A program made the translations under genes and the position numbers. This document shows positions 5,997-11,564 of a stretch of DNA of 11,564 bases, in pieces. How positions within the stretch are numbered: position 1 is the first letter of the stretch; the number at the start of each line of letters is the position of its first letter. The notes under the pieces are model-generated. The model saw only the letters and a list, made by a program, of their open reading frames with translations, had not been told where the DNA came from and did no database searches. The DNA is from an uncultured Rubritalea sp. (GTDB lineage Bacteria > Verrucomicrobiota > Verrucomicrobiia > Verrucomicrobiales > Akkermansiaceae), in assembly GCA_937951395.1 (NCBI GenBank), contig CALFBV010000227.1, positions 1-11,564 on the forward strand, written 5' to 3'.

Positions 5997-7802
5997 TTAT
6001 TTTTCGTCTGGCTCCTGTTCGCGTGTTGCTGGATCTATGTTTGTGTATAACGTATAGGCATATGAAGACCAGTGTTGTATGGGGCTTTCAACGATGGGAA
6101 CGCGGTAGTTATAGCGGCCTGATGTAGTTGATACAATAGGTTTGGTTACAGGAGACGCTTCTGCGTATGGCACACCACCTAGTTGCATTCCTAAAAGATT
6201 ATAGGTTAAAGGAGCTAGATCGGAGTAGACGTGTTGAGTGTTCATTGCTTGGTTGCCATCTCGGATAGAGGGAGTCATAAAGATGCCGACTATGGAAGCC
6301 CTATTTTTCTCGGCGATCTCCTCAATTTTTATTAACTGCTTTGAATCACTAGGTAGCCAGATAGCCGTTCTGTCTGCGTACCATGCTACTGCCCATGGCT
6401 GATCAGTAATTACTATTTCGGTGTCTTCGACGTAATTTGTTAAAACTTGATTATGTGTGTATGGTGAATAGCCCAGAACAGTTTTCTGGTGAGTCCTAAA
6501 GTCATTTTGTAAGTTGATAATCATTGGAGTAGCTGTGATCAAAATAATAGCTATGAATGGAATAAGGCTGGCTATGCCTGGCTGCTGACTCAGTGGAATA
6601 CGTGCCCATAATATACTTATCAATGCCAAGGCAAATGCAGACATCATCGGCATGAATAAGATGTGCATTTGATTTGGGTCTAGTGGGTTAGAGGATAATC
6701 CGTAAACTGACATGCCTAGCGCGGCAGTGATCCACATAATGAATATAGCCCATTTGAATGCTGCTATACTATTTCTTTTAAATGGATGGAGCAAAGCGAG
6801 AAAGAATCCTGTCGCCATGAAGAACCCCCCAATGTGAGTATGAATTTGGTTTGCTTGAAAAAGTGTAGTCTTGATCACGCGTAATGCTAGGTCTCGTACG
6901 TTCATAGCAGGAAGGGATAGCTGTCTAAAGCTGTAATCTTGGGCTATTCCAGTTTGGCCATTGATGTAATAGTAGGCTGTGCCCATCAGACCGTCACTAT
7001 TTTTGGCATTGAAAATTAGTGGGCCCGCTATGAAAATAGCAACAGTGAGGGTGATGAAAATAGCAGAGATCCCTCGGGGTTTGAAATAGCTGATACAGAA
7101 GATGATATATCCCAAGAATATCCATAAAGTCATCCAGTGGGCTAAGGCAAGCAAACCAAACATAAAGCCTGATAGAATCACAGGAACGATGGCTGAGAGC
7201 CCTGCTTCTTGTCTCTGGATTGCTTTCCATATTAAGTAGCAGGCTGCGGAGAAAATAGTAAGCATCAGCATCTGTGGTAATCCAGATTTAGAAAAGTTCC
7301 AAAAATGTTCACTAAAAAGCATCAGAATGGCAACGATGGAGGCGATTTTGGTATCAAATATGTTTGAGATTAAGATGAAGTTAATTCCGATAGAGATCAT
7401 GAAGAACAGTACACAAGTTCCTGCTATGACTCTGTCTAGTTCATAAACGTTCTGGTTTTTGGACATCGCATAAGCATCTGGCGCATCGCCTCCAAAGGCC
7501 TTAATTACACCTGCATAGATGAGAACGTTGAGAGGTGAGTGGGTAGTATCATAGAAGTGATACATGTCGACCGGCTTATTAGATTCCTCTAATTGTTGAA
7601 GCGCTACAGGTCGAATGAATTTTGTAGTGATGCCGTGTCCCTTAGCAACCTGACGGCCAATTTGAGCTTGGTCCATGCCGTATTTGGAAGTTAGCCCTTT
7701 AAAGGTGAACATGATGTAGATGATCGCTAAGCTGATCATCAATGTGAAAAATAGGATTCTATAAATAGCTGATTTCGTGTTTATAGGTTTTTGCGCTTGC
7801 AT
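5997..7802 (-). CDS. Membrane glycosyltransferase, GT-C superfamily (GT39-like)
   Basis: The 601-residue protein has about ten or eleven transmembrane segments (first at about 12-34; others near 125-148, 153-166, 176-194, 203-240, 247-265, 322-340, 349-367, 378-399 and 410-429) and a C-terminal soluble part (about 432-601). The first external loop has the GT-C pattern: YGMDQAQIGRQVAKGHGITT, with D44 as the presumed catalytic aspartate, then FIRP and further on YDTTHSPLNVLIYAG. Enzymes of this type move a sugar from a polyprenyl-phosphate carrier to lipid, protein or glycan on the outer face of the inner membrane; donor and acceptor cannot be told from sequence. The C-terminal part (TEIVITDQPWAVAWYADRTA...) is typical of GT39-like proteins. 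It begins 33 bases after the response regulator. Its carrier would derive from the MEP pathway, so the downstream dxs is a possible functional link. No ribosome binding site is evident. Confidence 0.8.
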   Translation of the reverse strand: MQAQKPINTKSAIYRILFFTLMISLAIIYIMFTFKGLTSKYGMDQAQIGRQVAKGHGITTKFIRPVALQQLEESNKPVDMYHFYDTTHSPLNVLIYAGVIKAFGGDAPDAYAMSKNQNVYELDRVIAGTCVLFFMISIGINFILISNIFDTKIASIVAILMLFSEHFWNFSKSGLPQMLMLTIFSAACYLIWKAIQRQEAGLSAIVPVILSGFMFGLLALAHWMTLWIFLGYIIFCISYFKPRGISAIFITLTVAIFIAGPLIFNAKNSDGLMGTAYYYINGQTGIAQDYSFRQLSLPAMNVRDLALRVIKTTLFQANQIHTHIGGFFMATGFFLALLHPFKRNSIAAFKWAIFIMWITAALGMSVYGLSSNPLDPNQMHILFMPMMSAFALALISILWARIPLSQQPGIASLIPFIAIILITATPMIINLQNDFRTHQKTVLGYSPYTHNQVLTNYVEDTEIVITDQPWAVAWYADRTAIWLPSDSKQLIKIEEIAEKNRASIVGIFMTPSIRDGNQAMNTQHVYSDLAPLTYNLLGMQLGGVPYAEASPVTKPIVSTTSGRYNYRVPIVESPIQHWSSYAYTLYTNIDPATREQEPDEK

Positions 7803-7835
7803 AGGAATGATAGGGGGGTGTTGGAATTTTGTAGG

Positions 7836-9257
7836 TTAAAGGTCTTTTAATTTACGGTGGAGCGTGCGTCTGCTGATGCCTAAAAGTTCGGCTGCTGTTG
7901 TCCGATTCCCTCCAGAGTGGTCTAGCGCTCTCTTAATAGTCATTTTCTCTAGCGCACTCAAGTTGAAATCGGCTGGTTTCGCAAGACTGTTTTTTGTTTC
8001 GGCATCAGTTATTACGTTATTTTCTAGAGAGGAGTCATTTTTGAGCAGGAAACTAGGCAAATGCTTAGGATGGATGAGCGAGTCATTACTCATCACGACC
8101 CCATGTTCTATCGCAGTGCGGAGCTCTCGGACGTTTCCTGGCCATCGATAATTTTGTAGAAGGTTTGCAGCCTCATCACTGAGTGGTTTTTCTTCACGCT
8201 TGTTCTCTATCGTAAATTCTTTAAGGAAAGCATTTGCTAACAAGATGATGTCTTCTGATCGTTTTCGGAGTGGAGGCATTTCAATTTTCACCACATTGAG
8301 ACGGAAAAACAGATCTTCTCGGAAATCACCCTTTGCCACCATTTTACGGAGATTTTTGTTGGTAGCGGTCACCACTCTCACATCTACCTTCACCTGCGTG
8401 TTAGACCCTACTCGTTCAATGGTTTTCTCGCTCAGGACGCGTAAGAGCTTTACTTGAGTGGCTTGGTCGATCTCGCCTATTTCATCTAAGAAAATAGTTC
8501 CGCCACTAGCCTGCTCGAACCTGCCTATCCGTTTTTGAGACGCGCCGGTGAATGCTCCTTTCTCATGGCCGAATAGTTCACTTTCTAGTAATTGTGGACT
8601 GAGGGCGGCGCAGTTCACAGTTACCATTTTATCCGCAGGTCTGCCACTCATCGCGTGGATCGCCCCGGCTACTAGTTCCTTACCCGTGCCACTTTCTCCC
8701 TCGACTAATACAGTGGCTTTCGTGGGGGCTATCTGAGTGATCATTTGGTGGATTTGCGCCATGGCGGGGGAGCTGCCGATGAGCCGCTCTAGTCCGTGAG
8801 GAGATTTGCCTGTGTCCTTGCGGAGTTGCTGGTTCTCTTGCTCTAGTTTGACAATTTTAGTCTCTTGTTTGCGTCCACGCAGTGCGCGCTTGATAAGCAT
8901 TTCCACTTCGTCCAGATTCAGTGGCTTAGTCACGAAATGCCATGCGCCGCGCCTCATCGCCTCCACTGCGGTATCCACACTTCCGTAGGCAGTCATCATG
9001 ATGGCGATAGGTGCGTGAGGGTGGGGCAGAGTGAGCGCCTGATCTAGCAGATCCATTCCGTTGTCGCCGCCCATTCGTAGGTCAGTGAGCATGAGATCTA
9101 CCTTCTCGCTTTTGAGAATATTCATCGCCTCGCGGATGTCAGATGCCACATAGCAATCAAAGTTATCCTCCAGCGCTAGGCGTAGTCCATCACGCGTAGA
9201 TTTCTCATCATCCACGATTAGTAATACTGCATCACTCGATTCATTAAAGTCTATCAT
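7836..9257 (-). CDS. Sigma-54-dependent response regulator, NtrC family
   Basis: The 473-residue protein has the full NtrC-type layout. The receiver domain (about 10-125) shows the acidic pair D16-D17, phospho-acceptor D59 in MLTDLRMGG, T89 and K111. The AAA+ domain (about 158-390) shows Walker A GESGTGKE (187-194), the sigma-54 contact loop GAFTGA (234-239), Walker B TIFLDEIGE with D258-E259 and RWPGNVREL (371-379). A Fis-type helix-turn-helix occupies about 437-471 (GGNRTTAAELLGISRRTLHRK). It should remodel the sigma-54 closed complex when phosphorylated. Its ATG overlaps the kinase stop in an ATGA, so the two genes are translationally coupled and are a cognate pair. The intact GAFTGA means the genome should encode sigma-54. 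Target genes are unknown: I found no -24/-12 element in the window. Confidence 0.95.
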   Translation of the reverse strand: MIDFNESSDAVLLIVDDEKSTRDGLRLALEDNFDCYVASDIREAMNILKSEKVDLMLTDLRMGGDNGMDLLDQALTLPHPHAPIAIMMTAYGSVDTAVEAMRRGAWHFVTKPLNLDEVEMLIKRALRGRKQETKIVKLEQENQQLRKDTGKSPHGLERLIGSSPAMAQIHQMITQIAPTKATVLVEGESGTGKELVAGAIHAMSGRPADKMVTVNCAALSPQLLESELFGHEKGAFTGASQKRIGRFEQASGGTIFLDEIGEIDQATQVKLLRVLSEKTIERVGSNTQVKVDVRVVTATNKNLRKMVAKGDFREDLFFRLNVVKIEMPPLRKRSEDIILLANAFLKEFTIENKREEKPLSDEAANLLQNYRWPGNVRELRTAIEHGVVMSNDSLIHPKHLPSFLLKNDSSLENNVITDAETKNSLAKPADFNLSALEKMTIKRALDHSGGNRTTAAELLGISRRTLHRKLKDL

Positions 9258-10468
9258 TCTTCAGATTCTACATCGATTAAAGGTTTGCTCGCATCACTTT
9301 CTAACATCCGCACATGCTTTTCTATCCTTGGGAAGTATAAATTCACTGTAGTTCCTTTATTCTCCTCACTATCTATTTCCATTTCTCCACCATGCTCGCG
9401 CAGAATCCGGCGAACAATGAGCAGACCTAGACCGGTGCCAGATTTCTTAGTCGTGCGGAATGGCTCGAACAACGCACCCATATGCTCAGGTGAAATGCCT
9501 TTCCCGTTATCAGCGATGCTCATCACTATCTCGTGATCAGTAAATTTAGTCCCAATCGTGATCTGTCCATCATCCTTAGTCAGTGCTTGGGCTGCATTTC
9601 GGATCACATTATAAATAGCCTGCTGGATCTGTCCCGCATCGAGATCGATCAGAGGTAAGTTTTCTGCTAGCTCCAGGTTCACTTTCACATCGCGCTCTAT
9701 CAATTCAGCCTCTAGCGTTTCCAGAGTGTCGCGAAGCACATTATGTAGCGGCACCTTCTCGCGGACTGAGTCCTGTGGACGTAGTGCATGGAGGAACTGC
9801 TTTAAAATGTTATCCAGCCGCTTGATCTCCTGTTGCGCTGTTCCCAAAAGTGAGTTCAAGTCCTCCTTCTCCTGGCCCTTTAGCTTATTGATCTTCCTGC
9901 CGAGTAGCTGCAGGTGAATATCCAGCGAAGTGAGAGGGTTTCCTATCTCATGAGCCACGCCTGCAGCCAGAAATGTCAGTGCATTCAGCTTCTCGCTTTC
10001 TAAGCTCTCCTCATGTGCCTTCTTGCTTTCTGTGATGTCATGGATCAGCATCACATAGCCTAGATGTTCCTCCTCATTCCCCACCTGCCCATTGATTGGC
10101 GCTAGATAGAAATTTAAAAATCTATTCTCAGGATAAAATACCTCCATATCTCGAGTCACTACCCTGTCCGGGTGCGCCAGACTGTTCCAGTCTAGTCCGC
10201 GGATCACCGAGTTTACTTTCTGGCCGATACAGCGCGTAGTATCCACGCCTAGCAGCTGATGCACAGCTCGGTTCGCAAAGGTGATGTTTCCATCCGGATC
10301 CACAATAAACACGCCCTCACGGAGTGCTTCGAAAACACTCTCCATGAAGCCTTTCTCGCGCACTAATCTCGATACTAAGTTCTGCACCTCGCTCGGTGAG
10401 AATCTATCTAGTCTCGTGATTAATTTATCCAGAAAACCATCCTTCATATGCGCGACACATTGGCACAC
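9254..10468 (-). CDS. Soluble PAS-domain sensor histidine kinase
   Basis: The 404-residue protein has no transmembrane segment or signal peptide, so it senses a cytoplasmic cue. A PAS domain (about 40-148: EALREGVFIVDPDGNITFAN, ending MLIHDITESKK) is followed by a HisKA dimerisation domain with phospho-acceptor H173 in AAGVAHEIGNPLTSL and a HATPase_c domain (about 275-382) with N-box N287/N291 (YNVIRNAAQAL), G1 box DNGKGI (320-325), F box FEPFRTT and G2 box GTGLGL. The H-box and NtrC partner make it NtrB/AtoS-like. The start is uncertain: GTG at 10468 is only 2 bases after a strong AAAGGAGG, while the next in-frame start, ATG at 10447 (codon 8), is 23 bases after it. An in-frame TAA four codons before the GTG excludes a longer protein. 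It heads the minus-strand gene run. Confidence 0.94.
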   Translation of the reverse strand: MCQCVAHMKDGFLDKLITRLDRFSPSEVQNLVSRLVREKGFMESVFEALREGVFIVDPDGNITFANRAVHQLLGVDTTRCIGQKVNSVIRGLDWNSLAHPDRVVTRDMEVFYPENRFLNFYLAPINGQVGNEEEHLGYVMLIHDITESKKAHEESLESEKLNALTFLAAGVAHEIGNPLTSLDIHLQLLGRKINKLKGQEKEDLNSLLGTAQQEIKRLDNILKQFLHALRPQDSVREKVPLHNVLRDTLETLEAELIERDVKVNLELAENLPLIDLDAGQIQQAIYNVIRNAAQALTKDDGQITIGTKFTDHEIVMSIADNGKGISPEHMGALFEPFRTTKKSGTGLGLLIVRRILREHGGEMEIDSEENKGTTVNLYFPRIEKHVRMLESDASKPLIDVESEE

Positions 10469-10470
10469 TG

Positions 10471-10478
10471 CCTCCTTT
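10471..10478 (-). promoter_or_regulatory. Shine-Dalgarno sequence oddly placed for the histidine kinase
   Basis: Minus-strand AAAGGAGG is the strongest anti-16S match I see near a start in this window. It is 2 bases before the GTG at 10468, closer than the usual 5-9, and 23 bases before the in-frame ATG at 10447. No in-frame start lies at the ideal distance; the ATG in TGCCAATGTG is out of frame. The same stretch overlaps a weak -10-like TAAAAG 6 bases before the GTG. Confidence 0.45.
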
Positions 10479-10503
10479 TATGCAATCTCGCATTCCTTTA
10501 AAG

Positions 10504-10531
10504 TTGCGCCCATTGATGAAGCTCATAGAAT
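10504..10531 (+). promoter_or_regulatory. Predicted promoter of cutA, leaderless type
   Basis: TTGCGC (10504-10509), a 16-base spacer and TAGAAT (10526-10531, five of six matches to TATAAT) end exactly 6 bases before the cutA ATG at 10538. The predicted +1 is the A of ATG. A GAGG at 10532-10535 lies only 2 bases from the ATG, too close to act as a normal ribosome binding site. Confidence 0.45.
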
Positions 10532-10537
10532 GAGGCT

Positions 10538-10870
10538 ATGTTCAAGAAAATCAGCGCGCGTCCCATCACAGTATTCACCACATTTCCTGATGGCGAATCT
10601 GCTAAGAAGTTCGCCAGGATGATCGTGGAAGAAAATCTCGCAGCTTGTGTAAATCTGATCAAGGGAGTGGAGTCTATTTACCGTTGGGAAGGCAAGATCT
10701 GCACGGATGAGGAAATCATGATTATTATAAAGACGAATAACAAGCGCCTCGATGCCCTGAAAAATCTCTTGTTAAAAGCTCATCCTTACGACCTGCCAGA
10801 ATGCATTGTGCTAGAAATTTCAGATGGACAGCAGCCTTACCTAGATTGGCTTACTAAGGTTTCTGAATAA
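10538..10870 (+). CDS. cutA: Divalent-cation tolerance protein CutA
   Basis: CutA is a small trimeric protein with a PII-like ferredoxin fold, linked in E. coli to copper and other divalent-metal tolerance; its exact role is unsettled. The 110-residue length is typical. The family motifs are visible in order: TVFTTFPDGESAKKFA (about 11-26), VEENLAACVNLIKGVESIYRW (about 30-50) with the conserved cysteine at about 37, EEIMIIIKT, and HPYDLPECIVLEI with the Tyr-Asp-Leu-Pro-Glu core, then PYLDWL near the end. It is divergent from the histidine kinase (69 bases apart) and its stop is 16 bases from the stop of the convergent acyl-CoA reductase gene. No other metal gene is nearby. The start is the first ATG, with the leaderless-type promoter in front. 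Confidence 0.94.
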   Translation: MFKKISARPITVFTTFPDGESAKKFARMIVEENLAACVNLIKGVESIYRWEGKICTDEEIMIIIKTNNKRLDALKNLLLKAHPYDLPECIVLEISDGQQPYLDWLTKVSE

Positions 10871-10886
10871 CGCCAACGATAGCAGA

Positions 10887-11564
10887 TTAACTATCAACAT
10901 CCCGCCACCTTACTAGAGAGGCTAATGTTGCAACCCCGTCGTGGTGCCAACTCAGGCTAGGCATCTGAGAGTCTCCTAATTTACAGATCCGTGGCACATC
11001 TAAAAACTTACCTCTATCCAGTAATGATTTCTCAACTGCAAGTGTAGATAGATACTCGCGCTCCGCTCCAAGTTCAGAGAGTTCACCCGAATTGGGCCAT
11101 GGCTGAACAGAGATTACCCTATTGAGCACAGAGGGATGCAGGGTAGGGGAGTTTCTATAAATGGCGGTCCAGCTAGTATCTCCATCACTATGTAGTATCG
11201 CTACATGTTCAGGGTTATTTGCTGCCTCATACCTCACCACCTCCCGTAGATTAGAAATGGCACCACTATCAGAAATTCCGATTTCTCCCCGAGGATTCGT
11301 CTCCTCATAAGTCTGCATCGCCTCTGCTAACATAGGGAGGAATTCCCTCGCGCCCTCCATTACATAAACCGTATGCAGAGATAAGCATCCTTGCTGATTA
11401 AACGCGCAAGCATCTTTCACCACCAACTCAGCCGCCTCAGCGCTAGGCTTTTCTACTAGACCTATCGAAAGCTTATGCCCATGCGGTATGAATTTCTGCC
11501 TAGGGGAAATTCGTTTCTGAATTTCCGTCATCGTAGCATCAGACCCTATAGCAATGACTGTCCG
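10887..11564 (-). CDS. LuxC-family acyl-CoA reductase, 5' end outside window
   Basis: The frame has no stop before the right edge: codons upstream of the ATG at 11531 read RTVIAIGSDAT, the expected 'GSD' segment of the family, so that ATG is internal and the gene continues beyond 11564. About 225 C-terminal residues are visible. LuxC proteins reduce fatty acyl-CoA or acyl-protein thioesters to aldehydes with NADPH and belong to the aldehyde dehydrogenase superfamily. The active-site segment DACAFNQQGCLSLHTVYV is present, with the catalytic cysteine in QQGC (about the 60th visible residue), and the C-terminal VPRICKLGDSQMPSLSWHHDG also fits. Outside luminous bacteria such proteins usually pair with a LuxE-like acyl-protein synthetase and serve lipid or pigment pathways rather than light; the partner would lie to the right. 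Convergent with cutA. Confidence 0.85.
   Translation of the reverse strand, partial: RTVIAIGSDATMTEIQKRISPRQKFIPHGHKLSIGLVEKPSAEAAELVVKDACAFNQQGCLSLHTVYVMEGAREFLPMLAEAMQTYEETNPRGEIGISDSGAISNLREVVRYEAANNPEHVAILHSDGDTSWTAIYRNSPTLHPSVLNRVISVQPWPNSGELSELGAEREYLSTLAVEKSLLDRGKFLDVPRICKLGDSQMPSLSWHHDGVATLASLVRWRDVDS

Noticed and set aside
5903..6127. Plus-strand 74-codon frame across the xseB start and the glycosyltransferase end
   Set aside because: It covers parts of two well-supported minus-strand genes and has no family-like motif.
724..9917. Many antisense open frames inside fumA, dxs, the glycosyltransferase, regulator and kinase genes (for example 724-906 minus, 5164-5373 plus, 8200-8457 plus)
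   Set aside because: They lie wholly or mostly within confidently identified genes on the other strand, have no recognisable domains and read as frame shadows.
10281..10622. Plus-strand 113-codon frame spanning the kinase start and cutA 5' end
   Set aside because: It overlaps the kinase N-terminus antisense and cutA in another frame; neither part looks like a protein family.
11529..11531. ATG at 11531 as the start of a 214-residue reductase
   Set aside because: Upstream codons continue open to the window edge and encode the expected GSD segment of the LuxC family, so this ATG is internal.
1..11564. Sigma-54 (-24/-12) promoters, since an NtrC-type regulator is present
   Set aside because: Several TGGCAC or GTGCCA half-sites occur (for example near 1108, 5848, 10460 and 10943), but none has a TTGC-type partner at the required spacing.
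1..11564. CRISPR arrays, tRNA or rRNA genes, known riboswitches, phage or conjugation genes, toxin-antitoxin pairs
   Set aside because: None was recognised by eye on either strand. Gene density is high and the gaps are short.

Overview
The window looks like chromosomal DNA of a free-living Gram-negative bacterium, most likely a member of Verrucomicrobiota. Support is indirect: moderate GC, exported and lipid-anchored proteins, the DXP isoprenoid route, a 4Fe-4S class I fumarase, a LuxC-type acyl-CoA reductase and very few Shine-Dalgarno sequences. The phylum call is inference; the gene calls mostly are not.

Left part (1-3415). A gene cut by the left edge encodes an exported protein that resembles LolA-type outer-membrane lipoprotein-sorting proteins (minus strand, start at 345). 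It is divergent from a complete class I fumarate hydratase (453-2084). A wrecked IS5-type transposase remnant follows (2179-2484, minus). Next is a predicted lipoprotein with a complete chymotrypsin-like His/Asp/Ser triad (2615-3415).

Central part (3421-10468, minus strand). Five co-directional genes are packed with overlaps or gaps of at most 33 bases: a soluble PAS histidine kinase, an NtrC-type sigma-54 response regulator, a GT-C (GT39-like) membrane glycosyltransferase, xseB and dxs. They could form one transcription unit from 10468 to 3846. A doubtful small frame (3421-3630, open back to 3819) lies downstream of dxs.

Right part (10538-11564). cutA runs rightward. It converges on the 3' part of a LuxC-family acyl-CoA reductase gene that continues past the right edge.

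The most unusual pattern is in the control regions. The start codons of four genes that lead transcription units (the LolA-like gene, fumarase, serine protease, cutA) lie exactly 6 bases after a -10-like hexamer, so transcription would begin at the A of the ATG. None of these starts has a well-placed Shine-Dalgarno sequence. This predicts leaderless mRNAs. No tRNA, rRNA, CRISPR array or known riboswitch was recognised.
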